Shown: in pieces, positions 53,636-62,365 of the stretch
Numbering within the stretch: position 1 is the first letter of the stretch
Layout of the letters: every line of letters begins with the position of its first letter
Assembly (NCBI RefSeq): GCF_032484785.1
Contig: NZ_JAUETR010000001.1
Span: 4,529,501 to 4,593,500 of the forward strand
Length of the DNA: 64,000 bases
Direction of reading: 5' to 3'
DNA from: Bradyrhizobium sp. SZCCHNS1050
GTDB taxonomy: Bacteria > Pseudomonadota > Alphaproteobacteria > Rhizobiales > Xanthobacteraceae
Position numbers and translations under genes: made by a program
Notes under the pieces: generated by a model
Seen by the model: only the letters and a program-made list of their open reading frames with translations
Told to the model about the DNA's origin: nothing
Databases searched by the model: none

Positions 53636-55105
53636 ATGACCGAGCCGGCCTATGACCTGATCATCCGAGGCGGGCGCGTCGCCACCACCACCGATACGTT
53701 CGAGGCTGATGTCGCCATCACAGGCGAGACCATCGCGGCGATCGGCCGCGGGCTCGGAACGGCGAAGCGCGAGATCGACGCGCGCGGCAAATATGTGCTG
53801 CCCGGCGGCGTCGACAGCCATTGCCATATCGAGCAGCTCTCGGCGGCAGGGATCGTCAATGCCGACACCTTCGAGAGCGCCACCACGTCGGCCGCCTTCG
53901 GTGGCACCACGTCCGTGATCTCCTTCGCGGCCCAGCATGTCGGCATGCAGTTGCCCCAGGTGGTCGAGGACTATCACGCGCTGGCGCGCAAGGGTGCCGT
54001 GATCGACTACGCGTTCCACATGATCGTCGCCGATCCGACCAGGGAGACGCTGGAGCGCGACCTGCCGGCGCTGATCCGTCAGGGCCACGGCTCGATCAAG
54101 ATCTTCATGACCTACGACCGGCTCAAGATCGACGACGAGCCGCTGCTCGACATTCTCGTCGCCGCGCGCGAGGGCGGCGCCATGCTGTGCGCGCACGCCG
54201 AGAACCATGGCATCATCTCCTGGATGGTGAAGCGGCTGCTGTCGCGCGGCTACACCGCGCCGAAATACCACGCCATCAGCCACGCGCGCTTCTCCGAGGC
54301 CGAGGCGTTCAACCGCCTGATCGGCATGGCCGCCCTCGTCGATCAGCCGATCATGATCTTCCACGTCTCGACCGCGGAAGGCGCCAAGGTGATCCGCGAT
54401 GCGCGCGGGCAGGGGCTGAAGGTGTTCGCGGAGACCTGTCCGCAATACCTGTTCATGACGGCTGATGATCTCGACAAGCCCGGCATCGAGGGCGCGAAGT
54501 GGATGTGCAGCCCGCCGCCGCGCCGCGCGCCCGACCAGGAGGCGCTGTGGCAGGCGCTGTCGCTCGGCGATCTGCAGACCATCTCCTCCGATCACGCGCC
54601 GTATCGCTTCGACGAGACCGGCAAGCTGCGCGCCGGCCCCAACCCCAACTTCAAGCAGATCGCCAACGGCCTGCCGGGCCTGGAGCTGCGGCTGCCGCTG
54701 CTGTTCGATGCGATGGTGTCGAAGGGCCGGCTCGGCCTCAACAAGTTCGTCGAGCTCACGGCGACGGCGCCGGCCAAGATCTACAATCTGCATCCGAGGA
54801 AAGGCGCGATCGCGATCGGCGCCGATGCCGACATCGCGCTGTGGGATCCGGACAAGCACGTCACGATCAGCGATGCCGCCATGCACGACCTCGCCGGCTA
54901 CACGCCGTTTGCGGGGCGCAGCGTGCAGGGCTGGCCGGTGACCGTGCTGTCGCGCGGCCGCGTCATCATTGACAACGGCAGACTGTCGGCCGCGCCCGGC
55001 TCCGGCCAGTTCCTCGCCCGCAGCGGCGGCGAGGCTGCGAAGCCGACGGGGCGCCTGGTCGCGGATATGGACCCGGAGCAGAATTTTGGGGCGAAGCTGC
55101 TCTAG
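53636..55105 (+). CDS. Hydantoinase / dihydropyrimidinase
   Basis: A 489-residue cyclic amidohydrolase of the dihydropyrimidinase family. The metal HxH is in GVDSHCHIEQLS, the bridging (carboxylated) Lys in GSIKIFMTYDRL, further His in LCAHAENHG and IFHVSTAEG, and Asp in TISSDHAPYRF. It opens dihydrouracil or 5-substituted hydantoins. Neighbouring racemase-like and D-carbamoylase genes favour D-hydantoinase. With URC also present, the cell may have two routes for pyrimidines. No dihydropyrimidine dehydrogenase (pydAB) is in the window. Confidence 0.92.
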   Translation: MTEPAYDLIIRGGRVATTTDTFEADVAITGETIAAIGRGLGTAKREIDARGKYVLPGGVDSHCHIEQLSAAGIVNADTFESATTSAAFGGTTSVISFAAQHVGMQLPQVVEDYHALARKGAVIDYAFHMIVADPTRETLERDLPALIRQGHGSIKIFMTYDRLKIDDEPLLDILVAAREGGAMLCAHAENHGIISWMVKRLLSRGYTAPKYHAISHARFSEAEAFNRLIGMAALVDQPIMIFHVSTAEGAKVIRDARGQGLKVFAETCPQYLFMTADDLDKPGIEGAKWMCSPPPRRAPDQEALWQALSLGDLQTISSDHAPYRFDETGKLRAGPNPNFKQIANGLPGLELRLPLLFDAMVSKGRLGLNKFVELTATAPAKIYNLHPRKGAIAIGADADIALWDPDKHVTISDAAMHDLAGYTPFAGRSVQGWPVTVLSRGRVIIDNGRLSAAPGSGQFLARSGGEAAKPTGRLVADMDPEQNFGAKLL

Positions 55106-55161
55106 ACGCGAAGAGCTGTTGGAGTAGCTGATCATGTTGACGCGGTCGCTCCGCTCTCCGC

Positions 55162-55248
55162 CGTCATGCCCGGGCTCGACCCGGGCATCCACGTGCTTCC
55201 CGGGATGCCGCCGGACGTGGATGGCCGGGACGGCGCCAGGCCATGACG
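55162..55248. repeat. Inverted-repeat element (CGTCATGCCCGGGCTCGACC family)
   Basis: CGTCATGCCCGGGCT on the left pairs with GGCCATGACG on the right, and ATCCACG with CGTGGAT inside. It is a third type of dispersed palindromic element, placed between the hydantoinase and epimerase genes. Confidence 0.7.
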
Positions 55249-55303
55249 TGGGGCGAGAGCTGAATGCCCTTCGTCGATCGCTGTCCAGGCGAGGACCTCC
55301 TTG

Positions 55304-56275
55304 ATGCATGTCCTGATCTTCGGCGGCGCCGGCTTCGTCGGGCTCAACATCGCGCAAGGGCTGCTCGAGCGCGGCCATGCCGCGACGATCTTCGACGCAG
55401 CGGCTCTGCCGAACGCGGCGGAGCGCGCCTTTGCGCCGTATCGCGAGCGTCTGCACCTCGTGCAGGGCGACGTCACCGATGCGAGCGCTGTTGCGGCCGC
55501 GATCGCCGGCGGCTGCGATGCCGTTGTCATGGGCGCCGCGATTACCGCCGGTCCGGAGCGTGACGCATCCGACCCCGAGCGCATCCTCGCGGTCAATCTG
55601 CTGGCGCAGGTGCCGATCCTGCAGGCGGCGCGGCGCAGCGGCATCCGCCGCGTCATCAATCTCTCCTCGGCGGCGTCCTACGGCGCCAGCGGTCAGCGCT
55701 TTGCCGTGCTGGAGGAGAGCACGCCGTGCGAGCCGGTGTCGCTCTATGCGATCAGCAAGTTCGCCTCTGAGCGCGTCGCGTCGCGGCTGTCGGACCTGTG
55801 GCAAACCGACGTGATCAGCGTGCGCCTGTCGGCGGTGTTCGGCCCGTTCGAGCGCGGCGGCGGCGTGCGCGACACGCCATCGCCGCAGACGCTGATCGCG
55901 GCCTGTTGCGCGCGCAATGCGCCGGCGCTGCTGAACGAGCCGGGCGACAAGGACTGGGTCTATGCGGTCGACGTCGCCGACGCGGTCTGCCGGTTGCTGG
56001 AAGCCGAGATGCCGCAGCACACGCTCTACAACATCTCCAGCGTAGCCACGTTTACAGTCGAGGCCTGGGGCCGCGCCTTCGCGCAAGGCCGCCCCGGCTT
56101 CGTCTGCCGGCTTGCGGAGCAGGGCGAGACGCCGACGGTGCCGGTGTTCGCGCCGAGCCGCGGCCGGCTGTCGACGACGCGACTGGCCGAGGAGTTCGGC
56201 TGGCGCGCGCGCTTCGACTGCGCGGCATCGGCCGAGCATTTCGGCCGCTGGTTCGATCAGTACGGGAGAGACTGA
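55304..56275 (+). CDS. NAD-dependent epimerase/dehydratase family protein
   Basis: A 323-residue extended SDR enzyme with N-terminal GGAGFVGLNIAQGL, the Ser of NLSSAASYGAS and the catalytic YAISKFASE (YxxxK). It acts on a sugar nucleotide or similar diol; the substrate is not evident. ATG 55304 has GAGG upstream; a TTG directly before it is in frame. It overlaps no gene but is followed 1 base later by the SDR gene, so the two are one operon. Confidence 0.86.
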   Translation: MHVLIFGGAGFVGLNIAQGLLERGHAATIFDAAALPNAAERAFAPYRERLHLVQGDVTDASAVAAAIAGGCDAVVMGAAITAGPERDASDPERILAVNLLAQVPILQAARRSGIRRVINLSSAASYGASGQRFAVLEESTPCEPVSLYAISKFASERVASRLSDLWQTDVISVRLSAVFGPFERGGGVRDTPSPQTLIAACCARNAPALLNEPGDKDWVYAVDVADAVCRLLEAEMPQHTLYNISSVATFTVEAWGRAFAQGRPGFVCRLAEQGETPTVPVFAPSRGRLSTTRLAEEFGWRARFDCAASAEHFGRWFDQYGRD

Positions 56276-56276
56276 G

Positions 56277-57038
56277 ATGAGGCTCAAGGCGAAGGTCGCG
56301 GTCATCACCGGCGGCGGCTCCGGCATCGGCCGCGCCAGCGCCGTCATGTTCGCGCGCGAGGGCGCTTATGTTGCGCTGGTCGACCGCGACGCGGCAGGCG
56401 CGGAGGAAACCCTGTTGCTCCTGGCCAAGGCCGGAGGCCAGGGCCGCGTGTATGTCGGCGATGTCGGTGATGCGGATTTTGCAAAGGCGACGGTCGAGAG
56501 CGTGGCAGCCGCGCGCGGCCGGCTGGATGTGCTGATGACCGCTGCCGGCTTCTCCTGCGGCGGCACCGTGGTCACGACCGATCCCATGGATTGGGACGCG
56601 GTGTTCCGCGCCAATGTCGGCGGCACCTGGCTGTGGGCCAAGGTCGCGGTGCCGATCATGCAGAAGCAGAAGGCCGGGTCGATCATCACCGTGGCATCGC
56701 AGCTTGCGGTCGCCGGCGGCAAAGGCAATAGCGCCTATATCGCCGCCAAGGGCGCGATCATCAGCCTGACCCGCACCATGGCGGTCGACTTCGCTACCGA
56801 CGGCATCCGCGTCAATGCGCTGGCGCCGGGTGCGATCGACACGCCGCTGCTGCGCCGGAGCTTTGCGCGCCACGTCGATCCGGAGCCGGTGCGCGAGGCC
56901 TCGCGCCAGCGCCACGCGATGAAGCGCTTTGGCGCGGCCGACGAGGTCGCGGCCGCCGCGCTGTTCCTGGCCAGCGACGAGGCGTCGTTCACGACCGGCA
57001 TCGTGCTGCCGGTGGATGGCGGCTGGCTCGCGGCGTAG
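56277..57038 (+). CDS. SDR-family oxidoreductase
   Basis: A 253-residue classical short-chain dehydrogenase: TGGGSGIGRASA for NAD(P), the Ser of ITVASQLAVAGG, YIAAKGA (YxxxK) and the closing VLPVDGGWLA. It oxidises an alcohol or reduces a ketone. It runs tail to tail with the LysR gene (1 base apart). The substrate is unknown; it could process the carbon skeleton released by the preceding steps. Confidence 0.9.
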   Translation: MRLKAKVAVITGGGSGIGRASAVMFAREGAYVALVDRDAAGAEETLLLLAKAGGQGRVYVGDVGDADFAKATVESVAAARGRLDVLMTAAGFSCGGTVVTTDPMDWDAVFRANVGGTWLWAKVAVPIMQKQKAGSIITVASQLAVAGGKGNSAYIAAKGAIISLTRTMAVDFATDGIRVNALAPGAIDTPLLRRSFARHVDPEPVREASRQRHAMKRFGAADEVAAAALFLASDEASFTTGIVLPVDGGWLAA

Positions 57039-57039
57039 C

Positions 57040-57936
57040 TCAACGCCTGGCCGTGCCGGACTTCCGATCGCGCCCGCGCAAAATGTCCGCAAGCGCGGCC
57101 GCGTTGCGAGACAGCGGCTCGAAGCGAGGCGTCAGGAGATACGCGCGCATCGGAATCTTCGGTGCGAGTGGCCGTGCCGCGAGGTCGGGCCAGGCGCGGC
57201 CGCGCAGCACGAATTGGTCGACCACGGCAAGGCCCGCGCCGGCGCGGGCCATGGCGCAGGCGTCGGGCGTGTAGCGCACGATCGTGGTCGGCTCCGGGCC
57301 GCCGGCCAGGGCCGACGTGACGATGTGACCATAAGGCGTCTGCGGGCCGAAGCCGACCAGCGGATAGGGCAGCATGTCCTTCGGTCTGATGCTGCGCAGC
57401 CTCGTCAGGGCATGGTCGGCCGGCATGATCACGTGCAGCGCGCCCTCCGCGATCGTCTCTACCGCGACTGTCGGCTCGTCGACCGGCAGCACAGTGATGC
57501 CGAGGTCGGCGCGGGCTGTGCCGACGCGGCTGACGATCTCCAGCAGGGTCAACGATTCGAACTCGACGCGCAGATCTGGAAAGCGGCCGCGCAGCCGCGC
57601 CAGCGCCTCCGGCACCATGCTGTGGGCCGCGCTCGGGCTCGCCACCACGCGGATGGTGCCCGTGCCGCCGGCGCGCAGTTCGTCGGCGAGGTCGTTGATG
57701 CGCGCGACGCCGCGATGGACGTGCTCGACCTCGGCGAACAACCGCTTGGCCTCCGGCGTCGGCTGCACCCGGCCGCTGATGCGCTCGAACAGCTTGAGCT
57801 TGAGGCCATCCTCGGTATAGGCCAGCAGCCGGCTGATCGCGGGCTGCGACACCGAGAGCAGCCGCGCAGCGCCGCTGATCGAGCCCGTCATCATAATCGC
57901 GCGGAACACCTCGATCTGGCGCAGATTGAGCGGCAT
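57040..57936 (-). CDS. LysR-family regulator
   Basis: A 298-residue LysR regulator with N-terminal HTH (TGSISGAARLLSVSQPAISR, residues 16-35). ATG 57936 has GAGG 4 bases before; a longer frame from 57993 would run across the operator. It is divergent from the flavoprotein and peptide-type ABC genes and faces the SDR gene. A near-perfect palindrome with a T-N11-A core lies 53 bp upstream, so autoregulation and control of the rightward genes are likely. Confidence 0.93.
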   Translation of the reverse strand: MPLNLRQIEVFRAIMMTGSISGAARLLSVSQPAISRLLAYTEDGLKLKLFERISGRVQPTPEAKRLFAEVEHVHRGVARINDLADELRAGGTGTIRVVASPSAAHSMVPEALARLRGRFPDLRVEFESLTLLEIVSRVGTARADLGITVLPVDEPTVAVETIAEGALHVIMPADHALTRLRSIRPKDMLPYPLVGFGPQTPYGHIVTSALAGGPEPTTIVRYTPDACAMARAGAGLAVVDQFVLRGRAWPDLAARPLAPKIPMRAYLLTPRFEPLSRNAAALADILRGRDRKSGTARR

Positions 57937-57988
57937 GCGACCTCTTGTCTCGCTGTGGATGGCTGTCGACTCTAGCCGCCGCTGCCGC

Positions 57989-58009
57989 CCCATAACAAGC
58001 TGTTATGGG
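57989..58009. promoter_or_regulatory. LysR operator palindrome (T-N11-A)
   Basis: CCCATAACA-AGC-TGTTATGGG is a perfect 9-bp inverted repeat with a 3-bp centre and includes the LysR T-N11-A spacing (T at 57993, A at 58005). It lies between the divergent LysR and flavoprotein genes. Confidence 0.8.
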
Positions 58010-58146
58010 CGGCGGACAAATCGGTATGGTCGGTGCCGGACCTGCTTTGCTAAGCTTCGCGTGCCGGGTGACATGACTGATGGAGAGAGCGTGAGCGACA
58101 GCGAGCGTTTCGATCGCGATTGCGCGTGTCAATTCCGGTGCCCGGC

Positions 58147-59562
58147 ATGAGCGATGGCCTCGCCGCGCTGACGGCCCAGGTCCGTGGCGATCTTGCCAGG
58201 ATCGCCCATCCCAGCATGCCATGGCTGACGCCCGTCGTCGGTCCCGATGGCCGGCCTGCGCGCGATGTGCTGATCGTCGGCGGCGGCCAATCGGGTCTTG
58301 CCACCGCCTTCGCGCTGCTGCGCTCGCGCGTCAGCAACGTTCTCGTGCTCGACAAGGCCGAGGCAGGCCGCGAAGGACCGTGGCTCAGCTATGCGCGCAT
58401 GCCGACCCTGCGCAGCCCGAAGGACTTCACCGGACCCGATCTCGACGTCCCCTGTCTGACCTATCAGGCGTGGCACGAGGCGAAGTTTGGCGGCGAGAGC
58501 TGGCGCAATCTTGACCTGATCCCGCGCGAATATTGGGCAGACTATCTCGCCTGGTATCGCGAGGTGCTCGACCTTCCAGTGCGCAACGGCTGCGAAGTCG
58601 TCGATATCGCACCGGCCGCTGACGGACTGCTGCAGGCGACAGTGCGCAGCAAGGATGGTGAGACGACGATCTATGCCCGCAAGATCGTGCTGGCGACCGG
58701 GCAGGAGGGGATGGGCGATTGGAGCATTCCGGAGCCTCTGCGCCATTTGCCCGCAACGCGCTGCGCCCATTCCGGCGCCGAGATCGATTTCGACAGCTTG
58801 CGCGGCCGCCGCGTCGCCGTGATCGGGGCCGGTGCCTCGGCGTTCGACAATGCGGCGGCTGCGCTCGAAGCCGGTGCGAACAGCGTCGATCTGCTATGCC
58901 GCCGCACGGAAATCCAACTGATCCAACCCTATCGCTGGCTGACGTTCCGTGGTTTCCTGCGGCATTTCTCCGAACTCGACGACGTCTGGCGCTGGCGTTT
59001 CATGCGCGCGGTCCTCGAGTTGCGCGAGGGCTTTCCGCAGCACACCTATGATCGCTGCGCCCGTCATGCTGCGTTCCACCTGCATGAGGGCGCGCCTGTG
59101 CTGATCGCGTGCGAAACGTCAGAGGGAGTCGTGCTGCGGACACCGCAAGGCGAAGTCACAGTCGATTTCGTGGTCAGCGCGACGGGCATCTCGATGGACT
59201 TCGCAAAGCGTCCGGAGCTGCAGCGCTTTGCCGCCAACATCGCGCGTTGGTGCGATCGCTACACGCCCGATGCCGGCGAGCGCAACGACCGGCTTGGCGC
59301 CTTTCCCTATCTCGCCGACGACTATGCGCTGTGCGAGCGTGTGGCTGGCCGGACGCCGTGGATCCGCGACGTCCATGTGTTTGCCATTGCCTCGACGATG
59401 AGCTTCGGCGCGTCGGGATCTTCCATCAATGCAATGACCACCGCGGTGCCGAAGCTCGTGCATGGGCTGACGCGCGGGCTGTTCAAGGCCGACATCGACA
59501 AGCATTGGGCCAACTTCCAGGCCTACGATGTGAAGCAGGCCGAGGTGCGCTGTGGCACGTGA
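58147..59562 (+). CDS. FAD-dependent oxidoreductase (flavin monooxygenase-like)
   Basis: A 471-residue flavoprotein with FAD Rossmann LIVGGGQSGLATAFALL near residue 40, a second nucleotide motif AVIGAGASAFDNAAAA near residue 220, and the DFVVSATG region before the C-terminus. It resembles N-hydroxylating or flavin-containing monooxygenases; the substrate is unknown. The start is uncertain (ATG 58147 has a weak ribosome site; TTG 58120 is in frame). After its TGA stop the same frame stays open to 59694, through three 15-bp repeats, and overlaps the next ATG. Confidence 0.8.
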   Translation: MSDGLAALTAQVRGDLARIAHPSMPWLTPVVGPDGRPARDVLIVGGGQSGLATAFALLRSRVSNVLVLDKAEAGREGPWLSYARMPTLRSPKDFTGPDLDVPCLTYQAWHEAKFGGESWRNLDLIPREYWADYLAWYREVLDLPVRNGCEVVDIAPAADGLLQATVRSKDGETTIYARKIVLATGQEGMGDWSIPEPLRHLPATRCAHSGAEIDFDSLRGRRVAVIGAGASAFDNAAAALEAGANSVDLLCRRTEIQLIQPYRWLTFRGFLRHFSELDDVWRWRFMRAVLELREGFPQHTYDRCARHAAFHLHEGAPVLIACETSEGVVLRTPQGEVTVDFVVSATGISMDFAKRPELQRFAANIARWCDRYTPDAGERNDRLGAFPYLADDYALCERVAGRTPWIRDVHVFAIASTMSFGASGSSINAMTTAVPKLVHGLTRGLFKADIDKHWANFQAYDVKQAEVRCGT

Positions 59563-59574
59563 TTTGCTGCTGAA

Positions 59575-59619
59575 CTCCCATCTGATGCGCTCCCATCTGA
59601 TGCACTCCCATCTGATGCG
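59575..59619 (+). repeat. Three tandem 15-bp repeats
   Basis: CTCCCATCTGATGCG is repeated three times (59575-59589, 59590-59604 with A for G at the end, 59605-59619) in the gap between the flavoprotein and the binding-protein genes. In the frame of the flavoprotein gene it would read LPSDA three times beyond the stop. Confidence 0.95.
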
Positions 59620-59690
59620 CTTGCGTCGCCGGTGACCGCTGGCAGGCTATTTCAGTCCCGGATTTTGAGACCAATGAGGGAACAAGGGCG

Positions 59691-61310
59691 ATGAGTTTCG
59701 AGATGTCCAAACGTTCGTTGTTCGCTGCGACCGCCTTGCTCGCGGTGATGCTGGCTGCGCCATCGGCGCATGCGCAGAGCCGCGCCGAGACTCTGCGCTA
59801 TGTCACCGGTGCCACCGTCAACACGCTCGATCCGAACATTCCGGGCTCGACGCGCGAGGCCTTCGCGCTGTCGATGTCGAGCTACGACCGGCTGGTGTCG
59901 TTCGGTCGCAAGCAGCTCAATGGTAAGTGGGTGTTCGATCTCGACACGATCACCGGCGAGCTCGCTGAATCCTATCAGGTCAGCTCTGACGGTTTGAAGA
60001 TCACCTTCAAGCTGCGCCCCGACGCCAAGTTCCAGGACGGCTCGCCGGTGACGGCCGAGGACGTCAAATGGTCGCTCGACCGCTGCGTCACCGCGCCAAT
60101 CCTCGGCAAGGCGCAACTGCTGACGGGCTCGCTGACGTCGGCCGATCAGTTCAAGGTCATTGATCCCCTGACGTTCGAAGTGACCTTGCCGAAGCCGGAC
60201 AAGCTGGCGCTGCCGAATCTCGCGACCGTCTATCCGATCATCATCAACTCCAAGCTCGCCAAGGCGCATGCGACGGCCGAAGACCCATGGGCGCTGAACT
60301 GGACCAAGGAGAACGCGGCCGGCAGCGGTGCCTACATCGTCGAGACCTTCAAGCCCGGCGAGCAGGTGATCGCCAAGCGCAGCGAGGCCTGGAATCGCGG
60401 CGCGCCGGACAAGCCGGCGGCGTTCAAGCGCCTGATCATCCAGTCGGTGCCTGAACCGGCGACGCGCGCCAACCTCGTGGAGCGCGGCGACGCCGACCTC
60501 GTCATCGACCTGCAGGCGAGCGACGTGCAGTCGCTCGAAGGCAAGGGCAAGCTGAAGGTGATCTCGACGCCGCAATACAACGCGGTGACCTTCATCTCGA
60601 TGAACAACACCATCCCGCCGTTCGACAACGTCAATGTGCGTCGCGCCATAGCCTACGCGCTGCCCTATGACGACATGTTCAAGGCGGCCTTGTTCGGCCG
60701 CGGCGCGCCGCTCTACGGCGCGACGTGGGCCGACGGCAAGCCGCCGAGCGGCGGCTATCCGATCCCGCAGCCGATCAAGCTCGATCTGGAGAAGGCGAGG
60801 GCCTATCTGAAGGACGCCGGCATGGCGGACGGCTTCTCCACCACCTTCAGCTTCAATGTCGGCCAGGCGGCGACCGCCGAGCCGATGGCCGCGCTGGTCA
60901 AGGAATCGCTCGCCAAGATCGGCATCAAGGTGGACATCCAGAAGCTGCCGGATGCGCAGATGTCGACCGCGATCAACGAGAAGAAGCTGCCGTTCTTCAC
61001 CGAAGGCATCGTCGCCTGGCTGCCCTCGACCGACTATTTCTATCGCAACTTCTACACGGGCAAGCAGCGCTGGAATTATTCCTCGACTGACAATGCCGAG
61101 CTGGAGAAGATCGCGCAGGAGGCGCGCTTTGAGGCCGACAAGGCGAAATATGAGGAGCAGGGCAAGGCGCTCAACGCCATCCATTTCGACCAGATGTTCC
61201 AGATCCCGATCTGGCAGGCGGCGCAGGACGCGGTGATGCAGCCGACGGTGGACGGCTACGTCTACCAGTTCACGCGGCAGGTCGATTATCGTAACCTGAG
61301 TCGCAAGTAA
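59691..61310 (+). CDS. Peptide/nickel-type ABC transporter binding protein
   Basis: A 539-residue solute-binding protein of family 5 (DppA/OppA type). Signal peptide MSFEMSKRSLFAATALLAVM, cleaved near AHA; then ETLRYVTGATVNTLDPN, the signature FKLRPDAKFQDGSPVTAEDV and NVNVRRAIAYALPYDD near residue 310. Family 5 receptors take peptides, glycosides or other organic solutes. GAGGGA precedes the ATG. The two permeases and ATPase follow on the same strand. Confidence 0.93.
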   Translation: MSFEMSKRSLFAATALLAVMLAAPSAHAQSRAETLRYVTGATVNTLDPNIPGSTREAFALSMSSYDRLVSFGRKQLNGKWVFDLDTITGELAESYQVSSDGLKITFKLRPDAKFQDGSPVTAEDVKWSLDRCVTAPILGKAQLLTGSLTSADQFKVIDPLTFEVTLPKPDKLALPNLATVYPIIINSKLAKAHATAEDPWALNWTKENAAGSGAYIVETFKPGEQVIAKRSEAWNRGAPDKPAAFKRLIIQSVPEPATRANLVERGDADLVIDLQASDVQSLEGKGKLKVISTPQYNAVTFISMNNTIPPFDNVNVRRAIAYALPYDDMFKAALFGRGAPLYGATWADGKPPSGGYPIPQPIKLDLEKARAYLKDAGMADGFSTTFSFNVGQAATAEPMAALVKESLAKIGIKVDIQKLPDAQMSTAINEKKLPFFTEGIVAWLPSTDYFYRNFYTGKQRWNYSSTDNAELEKIAQEARFEADKAKYEEQGKALNAIHFDQMFQIPIWQAAQDAVMQPTVDGYVYQFTRQVDYRNLSRK

Positions 61311-61328
61311 CGGGGACGGCTGATAACC

Positions 61329-62360
61329 ATGGGCACGATCGTCGCAACCTTGGCTCGGGCGGGACGACGCTTCGTCTCGTCGCTGCCGGCGCTGTTCGGG
61401 GTCCTGGTCTTCACCTTCCTGCTGATGCGCGTGCTGCCGGGGGATCCGGCCGTGTTCTTTGCCTCCGGCCCCAATGCCGGCCAGGAGGAGATCGAGGTCA
61501 TCCGCCGGCAGCTCGGGCTCGACAAGCCGCTGCCGAACCAGCTCGCGATCTATCTCTACGACGTCGGCCGCGGCAATCTCGGCCGCTCGATGATGACCGG
61601 GCAGGCGGTCGCCAAGGATCTCAAGGAGCGGCTGCCGGCCTCGCTCGAATTGACCCTGACGGCGCTGCTGATCGCGCTGGTGTCGGCGGTGCCGCTCGGC
61701 GTGCTGGCTGCGCTGCGGCCGGGCTCGCTGGTCGATCACGGCGTGCGGCTGTTCTGCTCGCTCGGCGTCTGCGTTCCGACCTTCGTCTCCGGTCTGCTGC
61801 TGATCTACGTGTTCTATTATCTGCTCGGCCTGGCGCCGGACCCCACGGGCCGCATCGATATCTTCGCCACACTGCCGCCGTCGCGGACCGGCTTCCTGAT
61901 CATCGACTTCCTGCTCGCCGGCGATGTCGAGGGCTGGTGGGCGGCGGCCCGGCAGCTGATGCTGCCGGCACTGACCATGGCGCTGTTCGTGATCGCGCCG
62001 CTGGCGCGCATCACCCGCGCCTCGATGCTGGTGTCGCTCGGCAGCGACTTCGTGCGCACGGCGCGCTCGGTCGGGCTGTCGTGGTGGCGCATCGTCGTGA
62101 CCTATGCGCTGAGGAACGCGATCCTGCCGGTCATCACCATCGCCGGGATCGTGTTCTCGACCATGCTCGGCGCCAATGTGCTGGTGGAGAAGGTGTTCTC
62201 CTGGCCGGGCGTCGCCTCCTACGCGCTCGATGCGCTGCTGGTCTCCGACTACGCGCCGGTGCAGGGCTTCGTGCTGCTGATGGCGACGATCTTCGTGATC
62301 GTCAATCTGCTGGTCGATGTGCTCTATGGCATCGCCGATCCCCGGGCGACGGTGGCGTGA
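61329..62360 (+). CDS. Peptide-type ABC transporter permease (DppB-like)
   Basis: A 343-residue permease with six helices. LPALFGVLVFTFLLMRVLPG and DPAVFFASG are typical of the first helix and loop of DppB; SVGLSWWRIVVTYALRNAIL is the EAA loop region. The periplasmic loop 1 motif LGLDKPLPNQLAIYL is also present. It lies 18 bp after the binding-protein gene and 5 bp before the second permease gene. Confidence 0.94.
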   Translation: MGTIVATLARAGRRFVSSLPALFGVLVFTFLLMRVLPGDPAVFFASGPNAGQEEIEVIRRQLGLDKPLPNQLAIYLYDVGRGNLGRSMMTGQAVAKDLKERLPASLELTLTALLIALVSAVPLGVLAALRPGSLVDHGVRLFCSLGVCVPTFVSGLLLIYVFYYLLGLAPDPTGRIDIFATLPPSRTGFLIIDFLLAGDVEGWWAAARQLMLPALTMALFVIAPLARITRASMLVSLGSDFVRTARSVGLSWWRIVVTYALRNAILPVITIAGIVFSTMLGANVLVEKVFSWPGVASYALDALLVSDYAPVQGFVLLMATIFVIVNLLVDVLYGIADPRATVA

Positions 62361-62365
62361 GTCAC

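Noticed and set aside
53555..56347. A 930-codon open frame on the minus strand
   Set aside because: It crosses opposite the hydantoinase and epimerase genes and their gap; composition is artefactual and no motif is present.
59560..59562. TGA of the flavoprotein gene as a possible selenocysteine codon
   Set aside because: No SECIS-like hairpin was recognised downstream and the extension is low-complexity; kept only as an open-frame observation.
59652..61739. A 695-codon open frame on the minus strand
   Set aside because: Antisense to the family 5 binding protein and permease genes; no recognisable protein features.
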